From assembly GCA_900012615.1 (NCBI GenBank), contig LT009756.1, positions 734,243 to 798,242 of the forward strand: 64,000 nt of DNA, given 5' to 3'. Each line of letters opens with the position of its first letter. The first letter of the stretch is position 1. The position numbers were made by a program, and so were the translations under genes. The stretch is from Agrobacterium genomosp. 13 str. CFBP 6927. GTDB taxonomy: Bacteria > Pseudomonadota > Alphaproteobacteria > Rhizobiales > Rhizobiaceae. Positions 46,445 to 54,013 of the stretch are shown in pieces. The notes under the pieces were generated by a model, which did not search any database, was not told the DNA's origin, and saw nothing but the letters and a program-made list of their open reading frames with translations.

Positions 46445-47197
46445 TTATGCGCGGATGCCCGCCACCCCGAAATACCCGAGCCCCGGTATCTTCACGCCCG
46501 GCCGGCTGAAATCGATGCCGGCGACAAGACCGAGAAAATTGATCTCGAAGCCGCTGCGCGCACCTGCCGAAATGCCGAACAGGCCGCCGAGCGAAACGCT
46601 TGCATCCTTCCAGTCGTCGGCGATGTGGTAAAACGCGCCCTCCGGCAGATAATCGCGGCCCACGGCATCCGGCGGCAGCACGACGCCGAGTTCCGGCACG
46701 CTGCGCAGCACATGGGCGACGAAGGTGTTGGAGTTGGGGCCGGGATAGATGCGATAGCCGCCCGGCCGGCCATAGGGGTAATCGGTAATCGCCTTTTCGA
46801 TCTTCGGGATCAGTTTTTCCGCTTCCGCGCCATGAATGGCAACCACTTGGCGCGGCATGTTGGAATACCAGTAGGCATCCGCCGCATAACCATTGTGGCG
46901 GATCGGCGTGCCCCAGCCCACCTTGTCATAACGGTCATAGCTCGTAGCGCCCGGCTTTTTCAGAACGACCCAGGCGTGGCTGGCGACGGAGCCCTTGAAA
47001 CCGCCGGTCATGGCGGAAAAGACATAGACGGCAGCTTCGCCGTTGCTGGACGCCGCCGGCAGCATGCCGGAGGAAGACCATCTTGCGGCGTTCCAGCCGC
47101 GCGGATGGTCTTTCATGGCCCACAGCCCGGCCGATGCCAGCGCGGGAAGCAGATAGATTACGGCAATCGCCAGCAGCAGACGTTTTGCAAATTTCAC
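46445..47197 (-). CDS. DUF3750-type membrane-associated protein
   Basis: About 250 aa from a GTG at 47197 (VKFAKRLLLAIAVIYLLPAL). One N-terminal hydrophobic segment, then a soluble region with AAVYVFSAMTGGFKGSVASH, AWVVLKKPGATSYDRYDKVG, YPYGRPGGYRIYPGPNSNTF and ISAGARSGFEINFLGLVAGI. It matches the DUF3750 pattern as I recall it. The PGPNSNTFV motif and conserved His/Tyr residues could form a cysteine-free hydrolase-like site. Start codon is uncertain; a longer frame to 47308 exists. Function unknown. Confidence 0.72.
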   Translation of the reverse strand: MKFAKRLLLAIAVIYLLPALASAGLWAMKDHPRGWNAARWSSSGMLPAASSNGEAAVYVFSAMTGGFKGSVASHAWVVLKKPGATSYDRYDKVGWGTPIRHNGYAADAYWYSNMPRQVVAIHGAEAEKLIPKIEKAITDYPYGRPGGYRIYPGPNSNTFVAHVLRSVPELGVVLPPDAVGRDYLPEGAFYHIADDWKDASVSLGGLFGISAGARSGFEINFLGLVAGIDFSRPGVKIPGLGYFGVAGIRA

Positions 47198-47270
47198 TGA
47201 TAGCCCCGTGCATCGAAAAATCAATTGCGGTATCAACCACATGAAATCAGAATTTTTTGAGGCTGCGAAA

Positions 47271-48269
47271 ATGAACAATTCCGTTACCGTCGAAGTCACC
47301 CGCGGCAACCTCGTGGAAAGCCGCCATCAGGGCCTTGCCGTGGTGGTGGATGGCGATGGCGGCGTGCTGTTTTCGGCTGGCGATATCGAGCGCGGTATCT
47401 TCCCGCGTTCCGCCTGCAAGGCCATGCAGGCGCTGCCGCTGGTGGAAAGCGGTGCTGCGGATGCCTACGGCTTCGGCAACCGTGAATTGGCACTTGCCTG
47501 TTCCTCCCATTCCGGCGAGGACGCGCATGTGGAGCTCGCCGCTTCGATGCTGGCAAAAGCGGGCAGGGATGCCGATACGCTGGAATGCGGCGCGCACTGG
47601 TCTTCCGACCAGAAAACCATCATCCATCAGGCCCGCACGCTGGAAAAGCCGACGGCGCTCCACAATAATTGCTCCGGCAAGCATTCGGGCTTCATCTGCG
47701 CCTGCTGCCACACCGGCACTGACCCCAAGGGCTATGTCGGTTACGATCACCCGCTGCAGCGGGAAATCCGCGCCACGATGGCAAGCCTGACGGGCGCTGC
47801 TCTTGGTCAGGACAATTGCGGCGTGGATGGCTGCTCCATCCCCACCTATGCCGTACCGCTGAAAGGGCTGGCGCATGGTTTCGCGAAAATGGCGACGGGC
47901 AGGGGGCTGGAAACGGGCCGTGCGAAAGCCTCGCGCCGTCTCGTCGAGGCCTGCATGGCGGAGCCCTTTTACGTGGCGGGCACCGGCCGCGCCTGCACGA
48001 AACTGATGCAGGTCGCGCCGGGAAAAATCTTCGCAAAGACCGGCGCGGAGGGCGTTTTTGTCGCTGCTCTGCCGGAAAAGGGCATTGCCATGGCGGTGAA
48101 ATGCGAAGACGGCACGACGCGTGCGGCGGAAGCCATGGTTTCGGCACTGCTGGCCCGCTATTTCGATGAAGGCAGCGAAGAGCAGCAGGCTTTGTTTGGC
48201 ATGGCGAACCGGCAGATGCGCAACTGGAACGGCATCCATGTCGGCGATGTCAGAGTCGTCGGGCTGTAA
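47271..48269 (+). CDS. Rhizobial-type L-asparaginase
   Basis: 332 aa asparaginase of the Rhizobium etli (ReAV/AnsA) class, unrelated to E. coli enzymes, hydrolysing asparagine to aspartate and ammonia. Signatures: FPRSACKAMQALPLVESGAA with the S-x-x-K pair (Ser47, Lys50), ALACSSHSGEDAH, HNNCSGKHSGFICACCHTG and QDNCGVDGCSIPTYAVPL, where cysteines may bind zinc. The ATG 47271 with GAGG eight bases upstream is preferred to an upstream ATG at 47241. It diverges from the DUF3750 gene with an overlapping upstream region. Confidence 0.9.
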   Translation: MNNSVTVEVTRGNLVESRHQGLAVVVDGDGGVLFSAGDIERGIFPRSACKAMQALPLVESGAADAYGFGNRELALACSSHSGEDAHVELAASMLAKAGRDADTLECGAHWSSDQKTIIHQARTLEKPTALHNNCSGKHSGFICACCHTGTDPKGYVGYDHPLQREIRATMASLTGAALGQDNCGVDGCSIPTYAVPLKGLAHGFAKMATGRGLETGRAKASRRLVEACMAEPFYVAGTGRACTKLMQVAPGKIFAKTGAEGVFVAALPEKGIAMAVKCEDGTTRAAEAMVSALLARYFDEGSEEQQALFGMANRQMRNWNGIHVGDVRVVGL

Positions 48270-48327
48270 AATCGGCCGCTAAAAAAGCGATAAAACCTTT
48301 GACGCAGCCAGCTGCCGGCACGATGAT

Positions 48328-48373
48328 GGCTCGCCCTTGTGCAAGGCGAGCCAACCCCTGGCTGCGGCCAGGG
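48328..48373 (+). other. Two tandem perfect hairpins between asparaginase and GST genes
   Basis: GGCTCGCC (48328-48335)/GGCGAGCC (48345-48352) is followed three bases later by CCCTGGC (48356-48362)/GCCAGGG (48367-48373). No T-run. They may form a leader or a bipartite terminator in the 48270-48432 gap; nothing else is seen there. Confidence 0.55.
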
Positions 48374-48432
48374 CCCGGCGCCCGCAACACGAGGAGGTGG
48401 GCGTCTTCATTTGTCCCGGAGGTCGCATATCC

Positions 48433-49053
48433 ATGTTCACATTGTTTTTCTCCCCCGGTTCCTGCTCGCGCGCCAGCCATATCGTGCTTGAGGAATCCGG
48501 CCTGCCTTACACGGCCCATCGCGTCAATTTCGCCGAGGGCGAACAGCGCTCCGAGACATTTTTGAAGATCAACCCGAAGGGCCGCGTGCCGGCACTGGCC
48601 ACGGCGAGCGGCGTGCTGACCGAGACGCCCGCCATCCTCGCCTTCATCGCCCAGATGGCGCCGGAGAAGAAACTCGCGCCGCTCGATGATCCCTTCGAAT
48701 TTGCCGTCATGCAGTCCTTCAACGCCTTCATCTCTTCCACGGTGCACGTCGCCCATGCGCATGGTCGCCGTGGCAGCCGCTGGGCGAATGAAGATGCGTC
48801 TCTGGCGGATATGAAGGCAAAGGTGCCTCAGACCATGGGCGAGTGCTTCGAACTGATCGAGCACGGCCTGCTGCACGGTCCCTGGGTTCTGGGCACCGCC
48901 TATTCGGTTGCCGATCCCTATCTTTTCGTCATGTCCGGCTGGCTGGAAAGCGATGGGGTGGATATTGCCCGTTTCCCCAAGGTGCACGACCACTTCCGCC
49001 GCATGAACGACCGCCCGGCAGTGCAGCGGGCGCTGGCGGGAGAGAGGGGCTGA
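48433..49053 (+). CDS. Glutathione S-transferase
   Basis: 206 aa. Thioredoxin-like N-terminal domain (MFTLFFSPGSCSRASHIVLE, INPKGRVPALATASGVLTET) with the cis-proline, then an all-helical C-terminal domain (AVMQSFNAFISSTVHVAHAH, WVLGTAYSVADPYLFVMSGW). The CSR motif at residues ~11-13 suggests a beta-class-like cysteine near the glutathione site. GGAGG is ten bases upstream of the ATG. Substrate unknown. A repeat element separates it from the next GST. Confidence 0.9.
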   Translation: MFTLFFSPGSCSRASHIVLEESGLPYTAHRVNFAEGEQRSETFLKINPKGRVPALATASGVLTETPAILAFIAQMAPEKKLAPLDDPFEFAVMQSFNAFISSTVHVAHAHGRRGSRWANEDASLADMKAKVPQTMGECFELIEHGLLHGPWVLGTAYSVADPYLFVMSGWLESDGVDIARFPKVHDHFRRMNDRPAVQRALAGERG

Positions 49054-49067
49054 GAGGCTCAGTATTT

Positions 49068-49183
49068 CCGTCATTCCGGCCCTGAGCCGGAATCCAGCCG
49101 ACGCGCGTCTGTGCGGCGAGAAGGACCCCTTTCAGCCCAAGGACTTGGGCTGGCTGGATGCCGGATCAGGTCCGGCATGACGG
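49068..49183 (-). repeat. Composite palindromic repeat, copy 5 (opposite orientation)
   Basis: Like copy 3: CCGTCATTCCGGCC, GACGCGCGTC core, then AGCCCAAGGACTTGGGCT, ending CCGGCATGACGG. It occupies most of the gap between the two GST genes. Confidence 0.85.
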
Positions 49184-49204
49184 AGGGGTAAGGGGCTTAA
49201 CCGC

Positions 49205-49864
49205 TCAGGCCGCCTCGGCGGCCCGGCTGTCCCACATGGTCTTGAAAGCCGTGCGCGCCTGGCAGCGGGTGAGCCAGGCCTTCAACGCCGGATGGGCATC
49301 GAACAACGGCTGGTGGCCCTGCGCGTAACGAACGATTTCCGCCGCGTTGAGATCGGCGACGGTGAAACGGTCGCCCACCAGATAATCATGGCTGGAAAGA
49401 TGCTGCTCCAGCACCCGGAAGGGGCGCTTCAGCAGGCGGGCGGCGACATCGATCACGGCCTTGCCGCTATCGCTTTCCGAAAGGCCTTCGGCAATGGCGG
49501 AGGAAATCTTCAGCGAATTGGTTTCGACTTCGGTGGCGGCGAAGAAGGACCATTGCAGCATCGCCGCATCTTCCTTCAGATCAACCGGAGCCAGCGGTCC
49601 GCCATATTTGCGGGCGAGATAAAGATTGATGGCCATGGATTCGTAAAGCACCATGCCGTCATCCTCGATGCAGGGAATGGTGCCCATCGGGTTGACGGCG
49701 AGAAATGCGGGAGACAGCGTGTTGAGCGGCGCATCCGCAGCCAGCGGATCGGCAAGGCGGCGGGCCTGTATGACAGGCACATGCTTGAATTCTATGCCCA
49801 GTTCACCCGCAAGCCACAGCGTGCGCGTGGCACGGGAACGGTAGACACCGTAGATCGTCAACAT
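49205..49864 (-). CDS. Glutathione S-transferase
   Basis: 219 aa with N-terminal thioredoxin-like domain ([53 protein letters not shown]) and helical C-terminal domain ([40 protein letters not shown]). It shares little identity with the other GST, so it is a distinct subclass. Start ATG at 49864. Substrate unknown. Confidence 0.88.
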   Translation of the reverse strand: MLTIYGVYRSRATRTLWLAGELGIEFKHVPVIQARRLADPLAADAPLNTLSPAFLAVNPMGTIPCIEDDGMVLYESMAINLYLARKYGGPLAPVDLKEDAAMLQWSFFAATEVETNSLKISSAIAEGLSESDSGKAVIDVAARLLKRPFRVLEQHLSSHDYLVGDRFTVADLNAAEIVRYAQGHQPLFDAHPALKAWLTRCQARTAFKTMWDSRAAEAA

Positions 49865-49946
49865 CGAAGTTACCCCTTGACCAGTTCGATGCGCGGCACG
49901 TTACGGTTTCGTCGTTTTAAAGTGAAGTTGCAGATCGCCGGGGCAG

Positions 49947-50462
49947 CTATGATTTTTTCTGATCCGTCAGAAAGTCCGTATCCGGCGACAACCGGTATTC
50001 GAAACGGTCGATGAAACGTTCGAACAGGCGCGCAAATGTCTCCACATCCTCCGCCGGCCATCCATCCATCACGTCCTCGATGACGCTCATTTTGGTCCGG
50101 CGCATTTCCTGCAAAAGACTGGTGCCGAGCGGTGTGATCTCGACAATGCTGCGGCGGCCGTCCTCCTGGGAAACGCCGCGTTTCAGCAGGCCGCGCCCCA
50201 CCATATCCGCCACCACCCGGCTGCCGCGTGAGGGGTCGATGCGCATGCCCTCGGCAATCGCACCCACGGTAACATCGCCTTCCGCGCGGCGCAGAATATC
50301 GAGAACGTCGATATGGGAGAGTTCGAGACCCGGAGCGAGCTTGGCAAGCGCCATGCGGCCGATGATGCGGCGGCCGATCATGATGCGCATGCGCGTCATC
50401 GTGTTGCCGATCCGCTTGATGTCCTCGGGCAGATCCTCGTTCCAGTTTTCCTCAGTCGCCAC
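49947..50462 (-). CDS. MarR-family regulator, divergent from an MFS transporter
   Basis: 171 aa. Winged helix-turn-helix with LELSHIDVLDILRRAEGDVT, GAIAEGMRIDPSRGSRVVAD and EDGRRSIVEITPLG. The C-terminal helices (EDVETFARLFERFIDRFEYR) form the dimer interface. It is divergent from the MFS exporter, the usual arrangement for repressor and drug efflux pump. The ligand is unknown. Confidence 0.9.
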   Translation of the reverse strand: MATEENWNEDLPEDIKRIGNTMTRMRIMIGRRIIGRMALAKLAPGLELSHIDVLDILRRAEGDVTVGAIAEGMRIDPSRGSRVVADMVGRGLLKRGVSQEDGRRSIVEITPLGTSLLQEMRRTKMSVIEDVMDGWPAEDVETFARLFERFIDRFEYRLSPDTDFLTDQKKS

Positions 50463-50534
50463 GCTTCATCGTCCCTTTCGATGCTGTTTTCCGATCACAT
50501 TTAGCGGCATTAACACAGATGTCAAAAACTTGCC

Positions 50535-50558
50535 ATTGACATATATATGCTAATAGCA
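50535..50558. promoter_or_regulatory. Candidate MarR operator between the regulator and MFS genes
   Basis: TTGACA at 50536-50541 overlaps the palindrome CATATATATG (50540-50549), and an adjacent dyad TGCTA-A-TAGCA follows at 50548-50558. Both are typical shapes for MarR sites overlapping a promoter -35. Confidence 0.45.
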
Positions 50559-50603
50559 CACAAATTGTCGCAGCAAAACTGCCGGAAGCCAACGAGATTT
50601 TTC

Positions 50604-52133
50604 ATGGATATGTCCACCGCCCCCGTGGCGCCGCTTGTGTCGGATCATCGGCGCAGGCTCATCGTCTTTCTGTTTCTGATGCTGGCCATGTTCATGGCGA
50701 CCCTCGATAACCAGATCGTATCGACAGCACTTCCCACCATCGTCGGCGAGTTCGGCGCGCTGGAGCGTTTCGGCTGGATCGGCTCGGCCTATCTTCTGGC
50801 CACCAGCGCGGTCATGCCGGTTTATGGCAAGCTCGGCGATCTGTTCGGCCGCAAATATGTGATGATCGCGGCGGTCGTCATCTTCACGCTCGGCTCGCTC
50901 GCCTGCGGTCTGGCATGGTCGATGGATTCGCTGATTGCCGCCCGCGTTCTGCAGGGGCTTGGCGGCGGCGGCATCATGGTGTCGATCTTTTCCGTCAATG
51001 CGGATCTGTTCGAACCGCGCGAGCGCGCCCGCTACCAGAGCTATTCCAGCCTCACCATCATGGCGTCGGGCAGCGTCGGCCCGATCCTCGGCGGCACGAT
51101 GAGCGACCTGTTCGGCTGGCGGTCGATCTTCCTCATCAACCTGCCGCTCGGTATTATCGTCATTGCAGGGCTGGCGCTGATGCTGCCCTATCGCCGTCCA
51201 GCCCGCCAGCCGAAGATCGATTATCTCGGCGCGGTGCTCTTGGCAGCCACCATTGCCAGCGTGGTCTTCTGGGCAGACAGCAGTGAATTGTTCGGCTCGC
51301 TGATCGCAGCCCCCAGCCTCGGCATCATAGCTTTTGCCGTCATCGCCGCTTTCCTCTGGGTGCAGGTGGAACGCCGCGCGCCGGAACCGGTCGTGCCGCT
51401 GCGTCTCTTCAAGGACAGCACCTTTCCGCTGCTGATGATCGTCTCGCTGACCAGCGGCGGCATCGGTATCGGTATGGTCAATTATTATGCCCTGTTCCTG
51501 CAGACCACGACGGGGCTTTCACCCTCCCATGCCGGCCTGTTCTTCATCGCCGTCACCAGCGGCATCGTTATGGGCTCGCTTTCGGCGGGACGGCTGATTT
51601 CGATCACCGGCGTCTACAAGCCCTTCTCGGTGGCGGGCCTTTCCATCAACCTTATTGCCATGTTGCTGTTCACGCAGATGCATGCCGGAACGCCGCTTTG
51701 GGTGATTGCGGTCCTCATGCTGGCACAAGGCTTTGCTGTCGGCCTCGGCCAGCAGGCGCCGATCATCGGCGTGCAGAATTCCGCGCCCAAGGCGGATATC
51801 GGTGCAGCGAGCGGCGCGGTAACGCTGACCCGCATGGGTGGTGCAGCCATTGCCATTTCGGTCTATGGCGCCATCGTCTCATCGAGCCTCAAGAGCGTGG
51901 CGGTCAATATTCCCGGCGTCGGCAAGATCGAGGAACTGACGCCGAAAATGCTCTCCGAACTTCCGGCCGCCTCGCAAGCCGCCGTCGCCTCGCTCTATTC
52001 GGATGCGTTTACGCCGCTCTTCTTCGCCGCAGCCGCAACCGCCGCCATCGGCCTTGCGGCGGCGCTGATGCTGAAACCTGTGAGGCTGCCCGCGGCGGTG
52101 CAGGCGAAGCCGGCCGAAGGGGCGGGGGAGTAG
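50604..52133 (+). CDS. MFS drug exporter (DHA2/EmrB type)
   Basis: 509 aa with about 14 hydrophobic segments (RRLIVFLFLMLAMFMATLDN at the N-terminus). DHA2 motif C-like elements: LDNQIVSTALPTIVGEFGAL, GKLGDLFGRKYVMIAAVVIF (motif A) and ARVLQGLGGGGIMVSIFSVN. It probably exports hydrophobic drugs or organic acids, using the proton gradient. The longer frame from 50547 overlaps the operator and has a poor start. It may be repressed by the divergent MarR protein. Confidence 0.93.
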   Translation: MDMSTAPVAPLVSDHRRRLIVFLFLMLAMFMATLDNQIVSTALPTIVGEFGALERFGWIGSAYLLATSAVMPVYGKLGDLFGRKYVMIAAVVIFTLGSLACGLAWSMDSLIAARVLQGLGGGGIMVSIFSVNADLFEPRERARYQSYSSLTIMASGSVGPILGGTMSDLFGWRSIFLINLPLGIIVIAGLALMLPYRRPARQPKIDYLGAVLLAATIASVVFWADSSELFGSLIAAPSLGIIAFAVIAAFLWVQVERRAPEPVVPLRLFKDSTFPLLMIVSLTSGGIGIGMVNYYALFLQTTTGLSPSHAGLFFIAVTSGIVMGSLSAGRLISITGVYKPFSVAGLSINLIAMLLFTQMHAGTPLWVIAVLMLAQGFAVGLGQQAPIIGVQNSAPKADIGAASGAVTLTRMGGAAIAISVYGAIVSSSLKSVAVNIPGVGKIEELTPKMLSELPAASQAAVASLYSDAFTPLFFAAAATAAIGLAAALMLKPVRLPAAVQAKPAEGAGE

Positions 52134-52146
52134 TGATGCGTAGTCG

Positions 52147-52172
52147 TAAGGCTGGCGTAAATCCCAGCCTTA
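52147..52172. terminator. Bidirectional hairpin between MFS and antitoxin genes
   Basis: TAAGGCTGG (52147-52155) pairs with CCAGCCTTA (52164-52172). It spans the antitoxin stop codon and is convergent between the two genes; no T-run. Confidence 0.5.
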
Positions 52173-52469
52173 TGCGGCGCTCAATGATTTTTCGACGGCC
52201 AGTCGGAAGCCCAGTGCATGCAGGACTTTCTGCACGGTTTCATAGCGAAGCTTCGAACCGGGCTTAAGTGCTTTGTAGAGGCTTTCGCGACCCAGACCCG
52301 AAGCATCCGCAACATGTGACATTCCGCGCGCCCTGGCGACCGCGCCAAGGGCGGCAATGAACACGTCAGGGTTTTCATCTTCCATCGCGACCGCCAGATA
52401 TTCGATCATGGCTTCATCGCTATCCAGATAGTCCGACACATCGAATTGGCTAAATTCCGTCACGGCCAT
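52170..52469 (-). CDS. HigA-like addiction-module antitoxin
   Basis: 99 aa. Matches the addiction-module antidote family paired with RelE-type killers: DVSDYLDSDEAMIEYLAVAM, DVFIAALGAVARARGMSHVA and SGLGRESLYKALKPGSKLRY, a Xre-type helix-turn-helix in the middle. The 5' end overlaps the toxin by 20 bases. It is the second gene (toxin first), the HigBA order. Confidence 0.9.
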   Translation of the reverse strand: MAVTEFSQFDVSDYLDSDEAMIEYLAVAMEDENPDVFIAALGAVARARGMSHVADASGLGRESLYKALKPGSKLRYETVQKVLHALGFRLAVEKSLSAA

Positions 52470-52764
52470 CCCTTCCTATTGTCTGCGCCATCCCGATTGC
52501 GCGTTTTATGTCCCGCTTTTGCGAAGACTTGTCCCCGCCGATCAGAAGGAAATAGACCCTCTTGCCAATGCGGGTGAAATAGACCCGATAACCCGGGCCG
52601 AAGTGGATACGCATTTCTGAAACGCCTCCACCCACCGGCTCACAATCGCCGAAATTCCCATGCTCGGCCGCGGTGAGACGATGAAGAACCCGCACCTTTC
52701 CGGCGCGATCTTTCAATGCCTTCAGCCATTCGTCGAACTCCGCCGATTTTTCGAAGCTGTTCAT
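52450..52764 (-). CDS. RelE/HigB-type toxin
   Basis: 104 aa; SAEFDEWLKALKDRAGKVRV, EPVGGGVSEMRIHFGPGYRV and YFLLIGGDKSSQKRDIKRAI are signatures of the addiction-module killer family. Known relatives are ribosome-dependent mRNases. It is first in the operon, with a 20-bp palindrome in the promoter. Toxin/antitoxin pairing is inferred from order and family. Confidence 0.9.
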   Translation of the reverse strand: MNSFEKSAEFDEWLKALKDRAGKVRVLHRLTAAEHGNFGDCEPVGGGVSEMRIHFGPGYRVYFTRIGKRVYFLLIGGDKSSQKRDIKRAIGMAQTIGRDGRDGI

Positions 52765-52770
52765 GACAAC

Positions 52771-52790
52771 ATGTATCCGATCGGATACAT
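52771..52790. promoter_or_regulatory. 20-bp perfect palindrome, operator of the HigBA-like module
   Basis: ATGTATCCGATCGGATACAT lies six bases upstream of the toxin start codon, where the antitoxin of such modules is known to bind and repress. Confidence 0.75.
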
Positions 52791-52995
52791 TTCTGCAAGT
52801 TTAAATCCCATGGCGACCCTGTAAGCCGGTCGTGCGTTGGCGTTGCGCCCGCGAACTTCGTACCAAAACGCCATACAGCCGCGGCTCAACGCCGAAATGA
52901 CGGGTGGCAAAACAAAAACACCGCCGCTGGAAATTTAACGCTCGTTCCGCGTTATGCTCGCAGCACTTTACATTCACGCGGACGGCCCTATCTCA

Positions 52996-54012
52996 ATGAA
53001 TATGAAGCCGGAACAGCTCCTCAATTCCACGCCCAAGGGCCTCTATTGCCCGGCGGGCGATTTTTATATCGATCCCGTGCGCCCGGTGGCGCGGGCGCTC
53101 ATCACACATGGCCATTCCGATCACGCCCGCGCCGGCCATGGCGCGGTACTGGCCACGCGCCAGACGCTGGATATCATGCGTATCCGTTATGGTGAGGATT
53201 TCTGCGGCAGCGAGCAGGCGGTCGCATTCGGTGAGAGGGTGGAGGTGAATGGCGTCACCGTCGGTTTCCATCCCGCCGGCCATGTGCTGGGTTCGGCGCA
53301 AATCTCGGTGGAAATGAACGGCCTGCGCATCGTCGCGTCTGGTGATTACAAGCGCGGTATCGATCCCACCTGCGCGCCCTTCGAGACGGTGCCCTGCGAT
53401 GTCTTCATCACCGAGGCCACCTTCGGCCTGCCGGTGTTCCACCATCCGCTGCCGCGCGTGGAAATCGGCAAGCTGCTCACCTCCATCAAACAGTTTCCCG
53501 AACGGACCCATCTTGTCGGAGCCTATTCGCTCGGCAAGGCGCAGCGCGTCATCCGGCTTTTGCGGGACAACGGTTATTCCGATCCCATCTATATTCACGG
53601 CGCGCTGGCGCGGCTTTGCGATTATTACGTCTCGCAGGGCATCGATCTCGGCGATCTGCGCCCGGCAACGCTTGAAAAAAGCGATCCTTCCGCCTTCAAG
53701 GGCGCGATTGTCGTCGGTCCGCCCTCGGCTTTTCAGGAACGCTGGGCGCGGCGCTTCAATGAGCCGCTGATCGCTTTCGCCTCCGGCTGGATGATGGTGC
53801 GGCAGCGCGCCAAACAGGGCGGCGTGGAGCTGCCGCTGGTGATATCAGATCATTGCGACTGGCCGGAGCTCCTGGAGACGATCAGGGAAATTTCCCCGCA
53901 GGCCGTCTGGGTCACCCATGGCCGTGAGGAGGCGCTGGTGCGCTGGTGCGAATTGCAGGGCATTGCCGCCAAGCCGCTTCATCTTGTCGGCTACGAGGAT
54001 GAGGGGGATTGA
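52996..54012 (+). CDS. Ligase-associated DNA exonuclease (MBL/beta-CASP fold)
   Basis: 338 aa. Metallo-beta-lactamase ligands in ALITHGHSDHARAGHGAVLA, FHPAGHVLGSAQISVEMNGL and the CASP-like VVGPPSAFQERWARRF and SDHCDWPELLETIREI. This matches the exonuclease that accompanies ATP-dependent ligases in bacterial repair cassettes. From ATG 52996; an upstream frame to 52954 has no advantage. Its TGA is one base from the ligase ATG, so translation is coupled. Confidence 0.9.
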   Translation: MNMKPEQLLNSTPKGLYCPAGDFYIDPVRPVARALITHGHSDHARAGHGAVLATRQTLDIMRIRYGEDFCGSEQAVAFGERVEVNGVTVGFHPAGHVLGSAQISVEMNGLRIVASGDYKRGIDPTCAPFETVPCDVFITEATFGLPVFHHPLPRVEIGKLLTSIKQFPERTHLVGAYSLGKAQRVIRLLRDNGYSDPIYIHGALARLCDYYVSQGIDLGDLRPATLEKSDPSAFKGAIVVGPPSAFQERWARRFNEPLIAFASGWMMVRQRAKQGGVELPLVISDHCDWPELLETIREISPQAVWVTHGREEALVRWCELQGIAAKPLHLVGYEDEGD

Positions 54013-54013
54013 G

